DNA from: Leptothoe kymatousa TAU-MAC 1615
GTDB lineage: Bacteria > Cyanobacteriota > Cyanobacteriia > Phormidesmidales > Phormidesmidaceae
Assembly: GCF_018739865.1 (NCBI RefSeq)
Contig: NZ_JADOER010000004.1
Span: 1,064,157 to 1,128,156 of the forward strand
Reading direction: 5' to 3'
Length of the DNA stretch: 64,000 bases
Part shown: positions 46,029-55,327 of the stretch, piece by piece
How the letters are laid out: each line of letters opens with the position of its first letter
Numbering within the stretch: the first letter of the stretch is position 1
The notes under the pieces: generated by a model
What the model was told of the DNA's origin: nothing
The model's input: the letters and a program-made list of their open reading frames with translations, nothing else
Databases searched by the model: none
Program-made: the position numbers and the translations under genes

Positions 46029-48902
46029 GTGAATCGAGACTCTCTACTTCAAGGGACAGGGGTAGCCGTTGCTTTTCTACTTCTAACTGTCTTAGGGATT
46101 AAGGGCAAATCCGTTAATGTTAGCCAGTATCAACGGTACGCAGATTTAATATCGAGCCAAGTTGAAAGTGATACTGAAGTTGAGCTGGCCTTGCTCAAAG
46201 AGCGCTACACGATTTTGAGAAATGATGAACCGCTTGAGGAAGCTCTGGCGGAAGAGCTAGCTATCCAGGAAGAGCTAGCTAGGGATGTACCTGCTTTTGT
46301 TCCTAAAGACGACCAGGTTAAATTGAAAAATTTGATCAGTCGTGATGCCCAATTTCTCCAGGAAAAAACGGAATTGGTAAACCAATTTCAGGAGACCAAT
46401 GGGGAACTACAAAATGCTCTGGTACAGTTGCCTAGCTTAGTCAATGAATTAAAAAATACCAGTGACGCGGATCTGGAGAAGCTGATTGATGATGTTTTGA
46501 TTTACATCATGGCCACCGACGAGCAGCTGGTGTCCAGCATTGAAAACGAGCTAAAAGTTGTTAAAGCCAAGCTCAACGCTGGGGAGTTCTCCAGCGCTAA
46601 GGATGTCGCTCAGGTGGTTCAGCTCTCCCAGATGGTGCTGGATAATAAACCGGTTACTGATGCGTTAGTCGATCAGGTGCTTAATTTGCCCCTAACTCAA
46701 AACATTCGTGAGTTAGAGAATGTTTTTGACCAATCTAGTCGAGCCGCATTTAGGCAAGCTGCCCTATACCGCAACCTTGCCTATTTAGTGGCCTTGTCCC
46801 TGATTGGTGTGATTGCCTATACCCTCGTGGCTCGACTGCGGCAGTCCACACAGCGTACCACCAGCGTCCTGGAAAATATTACCGATGCGTTTGTGGCGGT
46901 GGATCGTGGCTGGAAGGTCACTTACGTTAATGCCCAGGCGGCTGAAGTTTTGAAGCGTAATATTCAAGGGCTGCTAGAGCAAGACTTTTGGAAGATTTTT
47001 CCAGAGTCATTGGGTCTGCGCTATCAGCAGCAATATCGTCGGGCCATGGCTGAGCAGACGGTGGTGAGTTTTGAGACTTACTATGCGCCGACCCAACGGT
47101 GGTTGCAAGTGCGAGGCTATCCGGGGCGTGATGGTCTATCTCTGTTTTTGCAGGACGTGACAGAGCGTAAGCAGGCAGAAGAGCAGCTAATGGAATTAAA
47201 CCGTGACTTGGATAGCCGAGTGCAGGACCGCACCACCAAGTTAATGAAGGCGATGGAGGAGGCCGAGGAAGCCCGGGTTAAGGCGGAAGATGCTAACCGT
47301 TCTAAGAGTGAGTTCTTGGCTAATATGAGCCACGAGCTGCGCACGCCCCTAAATGCCATTATTGGTTACAGCGAAATGCTGGAGGAAGAGGCGACGGATG
47401 TGGGTGAGGAAGATTTTGTTCCGGATTTGCAAAAAATCCAAGGGGCTGGCAAACACCTGTTAGGGCTGATTAATTCGGTGCTAGATCTCTCCAAGATTGA
47501 AGCGGGACGGATGGAGCTATTCCTCGAAGAGTTCTCGATTAAAGGGTTGGTGGATGATATTGCCGGGACGATTACGCCGGTGGCCCATAAAAATAATAAT
47601 CACCTGTCGGTCTTTTGTCCTGCAGACATTGGTAGTTTGCATGCGGATCAAACGAAGCTGCGCCAAAGCTTGTTTAATCTATTGAGCAATGCCTGTAAGT
47701 TCACTGAGAATGGTGACATTACGTTGACTGTGGAAGAGGTCTCTACGGTCGATGAGGAGATCTACGATGGTCCTTGGCTCCGTTTTATTGTCAGTGACAC
47801 TGGCATTGGCATGAAGGACGATCAGATCGAAAAGATTTTCGATGCGTTTACCCAGGCGGATGCATCGACGACTCGAAAATATGGTGGCACTGGATTGGGG
47901 CTAGCGATTACCAAACAGTTTATCAATATGATGGGCGGTGATATTTCGGTCGAAAGTGTTAAGGGGCAGGGAACTACATTTTCTCTGTTGATTCCGCAGA
48001 CGGTGAAATCGTTGAATCCTAAGGGCAAGACATTTTTTGCCCCTGCGCTTGCGACTGAAGGGGACGCGCCGATAGTGTCCAGTGGTTTGGTGAACCAGTC
48101 GAGCCAAAAAACGATTTTGGTGATTGATGATGACCAGGATGCGCGCGAGATTTTGCGTCGTTCCCTTGATGAAGCGGGGTATAACGTAGTCTGCGCCTCT
48201 AATGGGGAACAGGGATTGGCCCTGGCGGAAGAATTATTGCCAGATGCGATCACGTTGGATGTGATGATGCCGCAAATGGATGGCTGGTCAGTGCTAAGAC
48301 AGCTCAAAGAAAAGCCGACTGTTGCGGATATTCCTGTGATTCTGTTGTCGATTGTAGATGATCGGCCCATGGGGCATAGTCTAGGTGCTGCAGACTATTT
48401 AACCAAGCCTATCGATCGTCGACGTTTACTGGGGGTATTGGAGGCCCACCTTTCGGATCAGCCATCACCTACGATTTTGGTGGTGGAGGATGATGTTAAT
48501 GCCCGTGAAATTATGGGGCGGTTTTTGCAACGTCAGGATTGGACAGTGGACTTGGCGTCTAATGGACGCGAAGCCCTGCAATATCTAGATGGAACGACGC
48601 CGGATTTGATTGTGTTGGATCTGATGATGCCTGAAATAGATGGGTTTGAATTTATTCAGATGTTGCGGCAAAATCCTGACTGGCAAGATATTCCTGTGAT
48701 TGTGGTGACAGCCAAGGCTTTAACAGCTACTGATCAGCAGCAATTGGAAGGTGTGGCAAGGGTGTATCAAAAGGCCGATCTCAATCGCCAAGAGTTGCTA
48801 AGCGAGCTGCAGGCGGTGGTGTCGGGGAAGACGGTTTCGATTCCTAATAGTGCGACAGATACAGTTTCTAGTACGGATAGGGTGTCCAGTGCATCTGATT
48901 AA
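46029..48902 (+). CDS. Hybrid histidine kinase B (helical sensor-PAS-HisKA-HATPase-REC-REC)
   Basis: 957 residues from the GTG at 46029, chosen because AGGAGG lies seven bases before it and only one base before the alternative ATG at 46023. The architecture matches kinase A: TM1 ([15 protein letters not shown]), a helical coiled-coil periplasmic domain, TM2 near 250 ([18 protein letters not shown]), PAS ([16 protein letters not shown]), phospho-acceptor [15 protein letters not shown] and ATPase GTGLGLAIT. Both receivers here keep all key residues ([52 protein letters not shown]). It probably sends phosphate through its receivers to the REC-REC-pseudokinase protein encoded 39 bases downstream. 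Confidence 0.93.
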   Translation: MNRDSLLQGTGVAVAFLLLTVLGIKGKSVNVSQYQRYADLISSQVESDTEVELALLKERYTILRNDEPLEEALAEELAIQEELARDVPAFVPKDDQVKLKNLISRDAQFLQEKTELVNQFQETNGELQNALVQLPSLVNELKNTSDADLEKLIDDVLIYIMATDEQLVSSIENELKVVKAKLNAGEFSSAKDVAQVVQLSQMVLDNKPVTDALVDQVLNLPLTQNIRELENVFDQSSRAAFRQAALYRNLAYLVALSLIGVIAYTLVARLRQSTQRTTSVLENITDAFVAVDRGWKVTYVNAQAAEVLKRNIQGLLEQDFWKIFPESLGLRYQQQYRRAMAEQTVVSFETYYAPTQRWLQVRGYPGRDGLSLFLQDVTERKQAEEQLMELNRDLDSRVQDRTTKLMKAMEEAEEARVKAEDANRSKSEFLANMSHELRTPLNAIIGYSEMLEEEATDVGEEDFVPDLQKIQGAGKHLLGLINSVLDLSKIEAGRMELFLEEFSIKGLVDDIAGTITPVAHKNNNHLSVFCPADIGSLHADQTKLRQSLFNLLSNACKFTENGDITLTVEEVSTVDEEIYDGPWLRFIVSDTGIGMKDDQIEKIFDAFTQADASTTRKYGGTGLGLAITKQFINMMGGDISVESVKGQGTTFSLLIPQTVKSLNPKGKTFFAPALATEGDAPIVSSGLVNQSSQKTILVIDDDQDAREILRRSLDEAGYNVVCASNGEQGLALAEELLPDAITLDVMMPQMDGWSVLRQLKEKPTVADIPVILLSIVDDRPMGHSLGAADYLTKPIDRRRLLGVLEAHLSDQPSPTILVVEDDVNAREIMGRFLQRQDWTVDLASNGREALQYLDGTTPDLIVLDLMMPEIDGFEFIQMLRQNPDWQDIPVIVVTAKALTATDQQQLEGVARVYQKADLNRQELLSELQAVVSGKTVSIPNSATDTVSSTDRVSSASD

Positions 48903-48941
48903 CCCGGTAGTAATTGGAGGCTGAGGTTAATTAAGGGGATT

Positions 48942-51104
48942 ATGGCAAAAATTTTATTGGTTGAAGATAACGAGCTTAATCGGGACATGCTGAGCCGACG
49001 CCTTCGTCGCCGTGGCTATGAGCTGTCGATTGCGGTGGATGGTGCTGAAGCAATTGCGATCGCGGCCGCCCAATCCTTTGATCTCATCCTGATGGACATG
49101 AGTTTACCAGTGATGGATGGATGGGAGGCGACACGTCGTCTAAAGGCTCAACCCCATACCCAAAAAATTCCCATTATTGCGTTAACCGCCCATGCCATGC
49201 GGGGCGATCGCGATCAGGCCCTCGCGGCAGGCTGTGATGACTATGACACCAAGCCCATTGATCTAAAGCGATTACTGGGTAAGATCAAATCATTCTTATC
49301 ATCAGAGCAGCTGGCGGATGCTTCCGATACGCCAAAGCCCATCGTCAAAGCGCCCCCAGCGTCTACGGCGCCAGTGGTTCCCATCAAACCAGTGACCACA
49401 ACTCCAGCCGTGGTGCAGCCGGTGAGGTATCCAGAACAACCCATTGCCGCCGAAGCCTGGTTGCCGTTGGATCAACGTTCTCCTGAACCACCCGCTGCCC
49501 CAATTCAGGATGACCCCTGGGGGACGCCCGGTCTTTCCGATCAGAACTCTTGGGGACCCCCGGTTCAATCCACCATTGTTGTTTCTGATAATGAATCGGC
49601 TACCCCGCTGGCGACGGACGGCGTACAGCGATTGGATCAGCCTGCGGCTAACTCCGTAACCTCGGAAGCAACTACCGCTGATAACCAAGAACCCTTGATC
49701 CCAGCTGCGGTTGAAAAAGCAAACAACATTTTCAGCGGTTTGCCTATTCTGGTGGTGGACGACAACGAAGACAACCGCGATATGTTGAGTCGTCGCCTCA
49801 CGCGTCGGGGCTATGAATCCGTGGTGGTAGACAGCGGTGAAGCGGCCCTGGCTTACATTGCCAGACATCCTGAAGTGGCCCTGGTGCTGCTCGACATTAT
49901 GATGCCGGGGATTGATGGCATTGAAACCCTTAAGCGTCTGCGTAAGACCTACTCTAGAAACGAGCTGCCGGTGCTGATGGTGACGGCCAAAGCCCAAAGT
50001 GATGATATGGTGAGGGCCTTTGAACTAGGGGCCAATGACTACATCACCAAGCCCATCGATTTTGCCGTTACCCTGGCCCGAGTTGAAACCCAGCTAGCGA
50101 TTGTCAAAGCCACAAAAATACAACAGCCTACCCCAGAGGCTGCTGCGCCCCTGCGTCCTGTGGCGTCTTCTCCCCCCACGGCGCTCAAGCCTCCCTCTTC
50201 GTCTTCAGTGGTTGCGCCAGCGGAGCCAGCGGCGGCGGCCAACATTAGCCTGGTGCCTAAAAACAGCTTCTCTCGGTTTGCGGCCGATCGCTATCAGGTC
50301 CAGTATTTCCTAAGGCAAGAGCCCCTGGGGCCCCTGTCCATTGCCCTGGATAAACACACGGACTCCTTGGTGCTGTTGCAAACCCTGAAGGCCTATTCCC
50401 AAGACACCGCCGATCTCTTACGGCGGGTGATGGAAAAAGAAACAGAAGCTTTTCAGCCCCTCCGTTCTTTGTTCCCAGGGTATACCTATGGCCAGGTAGA
50501 CAATACGTTTTATATTGTCCATGGGTTGGGTAAAAACTTTAGCCAAGACCAGTTGCTGCAAGCAAAGCTGCAAAAGCCTTGGTCGTTGGAGTCTGTTTTA
50601 TTGTTGATGGACCGCCTGCTAGAGCAGGTGAGTGTTTTCCATCGCCATAACCAGGTCCATACCGGGCTGCGGGATGATTGTTTTATCCAAACCCAAAACT
50701 GGGAAACCATGGGCCAGTCTATGGTGCTGGTGGATAGCGGTTTGGGTAAGCGGGTCATGATTGGCGTCAGTCAGCAGTCCGCTGAATATCGTAAGCAATT
50801 GCTGATGCAGCGAGACTATCAGCCCCTAGAGCAGCGCATTGCCCGCCCCGTTATGAGCAGCGACATCTATGCCCTGGGGTTGATTGGTCTCCAGGCGTTG
50901 ACAGGGCAATCCATTGATCAGTTGACGTTGCCCAGCGTGAGTGGCGAGCTGCAGTGGCGTGGGTTTGCCGCAATTCCAGACCCCATTGCTGACTGGTTTG
51001 AACAACTGATTCATCAAAGTCAGAATAAGCGATTTGGCCATGCGATGGCGGCGCGGAACGCCCTCACCCCTCATTTGCAAGCCTATTTGGCAGAGCCCGG
51101 CTAA
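48942..51104 (+). CDS. REC-REC-pseudokinase fusion protein
   Basis: This 720-residue protein has receiver 1 (about 1-120; ILLVEDNELNRDMLSRRLRR, LILMDMSLPVMDG, DTKPIDL) and then a Pro/Ala-rich linker of about 140 residues. Receiver 2 (about 265-385) has ILVVDDNEDNRDMLSRRLTR, LLDIMMPGIDG and YITKPID. A second Pro/Ser/Ala linker precedes a C-terminal domain of about 270 residues that follows the Ser/Thr kinase fold. In that domain VHTGLRDDCFI stands where VHRDIKPDNIL is expected (the catalytic Asp replaced), VDSGLGKR replaces DFG, and SSDIYALGLIGLQALTGQ matches SDIYSLGVxxxxxLTG. The ATP-binding Lys is not evident. So it is likely a catalytically dead scaffold controlled by phosphorylation of its receivers. 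It shares an operon with kinases A and B. Confidence 0.85.
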   Translation: MAKILLVEDNELNRDMLSRRLRRRGYELSIAVDGAEAIAIAAAQSFDLILMDMSLPVMDGWEATRRLKAQPHTQKIPIIALTAHAMRGDRDQALAAGCDDYDTKPIDLKRLLGKIKSFLSSEQLADASDTPKPIVKAPPASTAPVVPIKPVTTTPAVVQPVRYPEQPIAAEAWLPLDQRSPEPPAAPIQDDPWGTPGLSDQNSWGPPVQSTIVVSDNESATPLATDGVQRLDQPAANSVTSEATTADNQEPLIPAAVEKANNIFSGLPILVVDDNEDNRDMLSRRLTRRGYESVVVDSGEAALAYIARHPEVALVLLDIMMPGIDGIETLKRLRKTYSRNELPVLMVTAKAQSDDMVRAFELGANDYITKPIDFAVTLARVETQLAIVKATKIQQPTPEAAAPLRPVASSPPTALKPPSSSSVVAPAEPAAAANISLVPKNSFSRFAADRYQVQYFLRQEPLGPLSIALDKHTDSLVLLQTLKAYSQDTADLLRRVMEKETEAFQPLRSLFPGYTYGQVDNTFYIVHGLGKNFSQDQLLQAKLQKPWSLESVLLLMDRLLEQVSVFHRHNQVHTGLRDDCFIQTQNWETMGQSMVLVDSGLGKRVMIGVSQQSAEYRKQLLMQRDYQPLEQRIARPVMSSDIYALGLIGLQALTGQSIDQLTLPSVSGELQWRGFAAIPDPIADWFEQLIHQSQNKRFGHAMAARNALTPHLQAYLAEPG

Positions 51105-51117
51105 ACATCTTTGGGAC

Positions 51118-53766
51118 TCACAACCCATTGCCGATTAACACAAAGGGCGCCCAGTAATAGGGCTCTTCCTGGCCCTGGTCAATTAGCTGACGTTGGGCAT
51201 TTTGTAGGGCTTCAGCCTTTGTTTTTCCTTGGGTGAGGGCGTCATAAAACAGTGCCATCAGTTGGGATGTGGTGCGATCGTCCACCCACCATAGGGAGGC
51301 CAACGCCGCTCGGGCCTCGGTGCGCTGCACTTGAAATCCCATGCCTAAAATTTCCACCCCGTCTGCAATGTAGCTGATCCCCGTTTGGCAGGCGCTGAGC
51401 ACCACCAGGTCTACGCTGGGTAAGGATAGATGGCGTAGTTCCTTGAGGGTAATGGTGTCCCCGTCTCCCAATAAGATAAAAGAATTTTCTGGCTGTCCTG
51501 GAATGAATGCGGCATGGGTGGCTAGATGGAGAATATTTTGTTCTTTTAGCTGGGTTTCCAGGTTATTACGATTAAAGTCTGCATTGAGCAAAATCTGAGT
51601 GTCGGGCAACTTGTCTTTTAGGAAAGAGACTTCGCGATCGGCATAGAAAAGGCCGTTAAAGTTAGTGGTTGTTTGGTCAACAAATTTTTCAAAGGTTTGC
51701 TCGGTGTCGGTAAACGCGGCTGCCAGAGCATTGAAGGGGCGCTGTGGTGGATTCACCAGATCACTCATCTCGCTGGTGGTGAGATTATAGGAAGAGTACG
51801 TTTCCGCTAACCATTGCCCGTCCGCCTGGTTATACAAAACAGACAGGGGAATATAGTGGAGCACTCCGTCGGGAATGTAGATGATATTGTCGATTTTTAG
51901 TTTTTGCAGCTCCGTTTGTAGGGGGGCAATAATTGCTTCGTGTAGCGAACCGGCTGTCGCCCTAATGTCTTCGCTGGGGTCTGAGATATTTTTGCGCAGG
52001 CGGGTGACCTGTTCTTCTAGCTGATGTTTGGCTAACCAGGTGGTTTTGTGAATGGGATCACCGGTTTTGGGTATCAGCAGCAGTTCCAAACGATCGTTCA
52101 AAATTAAAGGGTAGAGAACGGCGGACTCGTGGGGTAAGGTTTTCAGGTCTTTTTGCAGCTGTTTGAGCGAGTCTGGTTTGAGGGTGGCCCCTTCTTGGAG
52201 CTGGTCTAGTGCCCTGGCGACGTCGGGATTTTGTAGAAAGTCTGCCAAACTGAGCGCAGTCTCGATGTCTGATGGCCCTTGCAGGAGTAACGCCCGGTGC
52301 TGTGTCAGTAAGGTCCGCTCGGGCTCCAGGTAGGGCAGCTTTTCTGAAACAGTTGGCTGGTCTGCGCGCACATCGTGGAAGTAGTCTTCGAGTTCTTGGA
52401 TTTTGAGCAGGTCTAATACTTGTTGTGCTTCAAATACCCGTTCTTGCTCTAATAGCAGGGCGGCGAGTTCTCGGTAGCTATCGGCGACGGTGTCGGTATA
52501 GCGCCGTTGGGTTTCTAGGGGGAGCGATCGCACATTGGCTCGGATTTGTTCAATGTCATTAATGGCCCGCTTGTAGAATGCGATCGCTACAGCAGGTTGT
52601 TTCTGCTGAGTTAGCAAATCAGCCAAATTTATCCAGGTGAGAATTTGGCCAATGCGGTCTCCAATATCATGGCTGAGCCGCAGTGATAATGTATAGCTCT
52701 CCCATGCCGGTTCATATGTCTGTTCGGCCACATAGAGATCACCGAAGGTATCTAAAATATTGACGTGATAAGCTTTAGCTTGAGGATGATCACTGCGTAC
52801 TACCTGTGTAAGAGCCTGATCTAAAGTAGCGCGGGCCTGGGCTAGATCTTCAACTTGTAGGTAGGTATAGCCTAAATTGTTTAAAATCAGTGCAGTATCA
52901 TTGCCAGCCATTTTATTTTCTAGGCTCAGTGCTTGTTCGTAATAATTGATGGCATTGTCATAACGTTGTCGCAATCCCTGGATAAATCCAAGCAACGTTA
53001 AGAGGTCAATCTCTTCATCGAGTTCTTGGGCAGTTCGACTTATGACCAGTGCTGTTTTTGCACTTTGATAGGCTTGGTCATAGTTGCCTAAATCGGTGTG
53101 TATACCACTGAGTACAGTAGCCGTACGTAGCCTGTTACTTGTGTCATTTAATGTTAAAAAAATATCATAGGCTTCTTGATATAATCCTAGTGCTTTAGCT
53201 AAATTGCCGTCACTATCGTTGATACGTCCTAGGGTGTATAACGCATGGCCCAATCTTTGTCTGGATGGCGTATCGTTCTGTGGTTGTTTTCTATATAGGG
53301 TGATACTTCTTAATAAAGAAGCTCGTGCCTGATCAAAATTTTCTAAGTTTCGAAAGGTCCAGCCCAGCTGAAACCATAGTTCGGCCTTTCGAGCACTAGA
53401 TTCAGGAAATGATAGGTTTTCAATGGTTTGAAGAGATTGTTGATATGCCTCTAGTGCTGCCTCAAATTCGTTCTGAGAATCATGCAAATAACCGATTTGA
53501 AATAAAATGTCGGCTTTAACAAGTGTCGGTTCACTGGAAGATAGCCCAAGCACTTGCTGATAATGGCGCAGGGCTTGGGCATATCCTTTTTGTTCTAATA
53601 AGCCATCAACATCGTCTAGTAGAGCATAAGGCCATGGTAAGATTTCTTGAGCCCAAACCCCCTGGTAGTCGACTATTTCCGGAATAAAGCTCCCGAGTGA
53701 AGCACCAACAAGAGACAAACCCAGAATGGGTAAAAAACGCCAGGGTGGGTCTGATATGTTTGCCAT
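51118..53766 (-). CDS. TPR-CHAT protease (caspase-like), exported or membrane-anchored
   Basis: This 882-residue protein has an N-terminal signal or anchor (FLPILGLSLVGASLGSFIPE). About ten TPRs occupy residues 45-420 (YAQALRHYQQVLGLSSSEPT; NFDQARASLLRSITLYRKQ; YDNAINYYEQALSLENKM). A helical linker and the CHAT domain (about 590-882) follow. The catalytic pair is visible as His in ILHLATHAAF (about 747) and Cys in VVLSACQTGIS (about 790), followed by GMGFQVQRTEARAALASLWW and the terminal APFVLIGNGL. CHAT proteins are caspase-superfamily peptidases; TPRs usually select partners. It diverges from the sigma-like/DUF1822/CHAT-CHASE2 gene set and is likely part of the same system. Confidence 0.9.
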   Translation of the reverse strand: MANISDPPWRFLPILGLSLVGASLGSFIPEIVDYQGVWAQEILPWPYALLDDVDGLLEQKGYAQALRHYQQVLGLSSSEPTLVKADILFQIGYLHDSQNEFEAALEAYQQSLQTIENLSFPESSARKAELWFQLGWTFRNLENFDQARASLLRSITLYRKQPQNDTPSRQRLGHALYTLGRINDSDGNLAKALGLYQEAYDIFLTLNDTSNRLRTATVLSGIHTDLGNYDQAYQSAKTALVISRTAQELDEEIDLLTLLGFIQGLRQRYDNAINYYEQALSLENKMAGNDTALILNNLGYTYLQVEDLAQARATLDQALTQVVRSDHPQAKAYHVNILDTFGDLYVAEQTYEPAWESYTLSLRLSHDIGDRIGQILTWINLADLLTQQKQPAVAIAFYKRAINDIEQIRANVRSLPLETQRRYTDTVADSYRELAALLLEQERVFEAQQVLDLLKIQELEDYFHDVRADQPTVSEKLPYLEPERTLLTQHRALLLQGPSDIETALSLADFLQNPDVARALDQLQEGATLKPDSLKQLQKDLKTLPHESAVLYPLILNDRLELLLIPKTGDPIHKTTWLAKHQLEEQVTRLRKNISDPSEDIRATAGSLHEAIIAPLQTELQKLKIDNIIYIPDGVLHYIPLSVLYNQADGQWLAETYSSYNLTTSEMSDLVNPPQRPFNALAAAFTDTEQTFEKFVDQTTTNFNGLFYADREVSFLKDKLPDTQILLNADFNRNNLETQLKEQNILHLATHAAFIPGQPENSFILLGDGDTITLKELRHLSLPSVDLVVLSACQTGISYIADGVEILGMGFQVQRTEARAALASLWWVDDRTTSQLMALFYDALTQGKTKAEALQNAQRQLIDQGQEEPYYWAPFVLIGNGL

Positions 53767-53965
53767 ACAACTGCCATAGAATCGGTTGGAGAAAGCGATG
53801 GTGTAACCATCACTTTCCCAATTCTAGGTGTTAAATAATTTTCCACTCTTGGCTGAGTAAGCTTTTTTAACGGTAGTTTAAAAGACTCACCTGACTGTTC
53901 GATTTGACCATTTGCATGTTTCGGGCAATTCAGGTCAGCCTGGGAATCAGGGATTCTAGATTACC

Positions 53966-54061
53966 TTACTTAATGCCTTTCTGCTGTCGAATTTGCTTGG
54001 AAATAGGTCTCCAGCGTTCAATTTCTGGGGTAGGTTTACGAGCTGCTTTAGGTTTAGACAT
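53966..54061 (-). CDS. Possible 31-residue basic mini-protein
   Basis: The ATG at 54061 opens MSKPKAARKPTPEIERWRPI followed by SKQIRQQKGIK and a TAA. Lys/Arg-rich with a central ERWRP, it looks more protein-like than a random frame. It has no good ribosome site and no recognised family. It sits in the long intergenic region between the TPR-CHAT gene and the sigma-like gene. Confidence 0.3.
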   Translation of the reverse strand: MSKPKAARKPTPEIERWRPISKQIRQQKGIK

Positions 54062-54511
54062 AGCCTGATGAAGAAGTAATGCGAAACAACAAAAGATTTC
54101 TTTGAGATTGCCATGGTGGCTTACCAACTGACATCACCCTTCGGGGTACCGTTGGTATCAATTTTGCTGTGTATGTGGATTACTTCATGCAGCCATGATG
54201 AATTCCGGATAAGGTTTCAGCCAATTGGCGCTTGTTAGGTTGCCATGACTAATTGAAATAAGTTAAAGAATCGGATTTTGTATTCAGCCATGGGGCTTTA
54301 ACCTTGGCCATGGGTTGGGTGCCGCTAGTTTTGAGACAGTAGATGGGGCGTGTTTACAGCAAGGCGCCTGAATTAAGCCAGCACATTGCCGTAGCTGGCT
54401 TTGTAGCCTAGTGTCTGGTTGACTCACCCAGTTCTGGGCCTGAGGGGCTCAAAACTGTAGTTTTGTAAATATTCCGGATCCTTGCAGAATTTGTAGCGGT
54501 TGCCCTGATGA
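54062..54511. other. Intergenic region upstream of the CHAT cassette
   Basis: 450 bases that must hold the promoter of the sigma-like gene. An inverted pair TACCAAC/GTTGGTA at about 54122-54156 is the only structure noted. No ORF or repeat is supported. Confidence 0.35.
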
Positions 54512-55273
54512 GTGACTAGCCGTATAAATTTGATAGATGGGAAGACGTTAATGCGGACAATTCTCGGACGGAGTAACCCAGGGCAATCAATGAATCAACC
54601 CCCAGATGAATTACCTCCAGATGAATTACCCCCAGATGAATTATCTCCAGATGAATTACGTCAGTTAGCTTGTGAAGCCTGTCGTCACTCTTTTGGAAGT
54701 CCGGAGCGACAGCGGTCTCTAACCCAGTTAATTCGAGTGGTGAAGCCCCGTCTTTGGTGGGACAACAGCCCTTACTACCAAGATGCGTTACAGCTAACCT
54801 GGATTTATTTCTGTCAAAACCTTTGCGAAGGAAAAACAGCCGCGAGTCCCTATAACCCAGACGTTGCTAGCGTTGTGACCTGGTTAAATGCGTACCTCAA
54901 ATTTCGGTTGTTAGATTTTGCCAAGGCAGCTCAGAAAGATCGTCAACGTTGCGTTTCTACCTATAACGATGAAGGGGAGACTACCCCGGTTGTCGAAACC
55001 CTGGCGGCTAAGCCTGACATTCCTCCCATTTTGGAACGAGTTCAGGATTGGCTAGAGCAAAACGCCAACGAACTGCGCCAGATTTATATGGCTGGTCATC
55101 CAGAGATTAACTGTTATGAGATGCTGCTCAGACGACTACCGCCGGAAACCCCCTGGCATATTCTCGAAAAAGAGTTTGGAGTGTCTTATAAAACCTTAGA
55201 GAGTTTTTATCGTCGCAAATGTAAGCCTCGCCTGAGAGAGTTTGGCCGGACGGAGGGGCATTTAAATTCCTAG
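54512..55273 (+). CDS. Sigma-70-like regulator of the DUF1822-linked type, copy 2
   Basis: Up to 253 residues. Starts are possible at GTG 54512, ATG 54551 or ATG 54590; the last begins MNQPPDELPPDEL directly. Four tandem copies of a (P/S)PDEL pentapeptide precede the folded part. The core contains YYQDALQLTWIYFCQNLCEG and VVTWLNAYLKFRLLDFAKAA (region-2-like). A terminal HTH-like segment follows (ETPWHILEKEFGVSYKTLES, then FYRRKCKPRLREF). It is about 150 residues shorter than copy 1 at 18567-19772, mainly through loss of the helical insertion. DUF1822 follows within about 55 bases, as in copy 1. DNA binding is inferred from the HTH; true sigma activity is not proven. Confidence 0.72.
   Translation: MTSRINLIDGKTLMRTILGRSNPGQSMNQPPDELPPDELPPDELSPDELRQLACEACRHSFGSPERQRSLTQLIRVVKPRLWWDNSPYYQDALQLTWIYFCQNLCEGKTAASPYNPDVASVVTWLNAYLKFRLLDFAKAAQKDRQRCVSTYNDEGETTPVVETLAAKPDIPPILERVQDWLEQNANELRQIYMAGHPEINCYEMLLRRLPPETPWHILEKEFGVSYKTLESFYRRKCKPRLREFGRTEGHLNS
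54599..54658 (+). repeat. Four 15-base tandem repeats coding for (P/S)PDEL
   Basis: The unit CCCCCAGATGAATTA is repeated at 54599, 54614, 54629 and 54644 with one or two changes each, all in frame. Copy number could change by slippage without breaking the frame, altering an acidic N-terminal tail. Confidence 0.8.
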
Positions 55274-55327
55274 TTGATTTATTTTGTTTAGTTTCATTAC
55301 TGTCACAGCCTTTTGGAGCATTTATTC

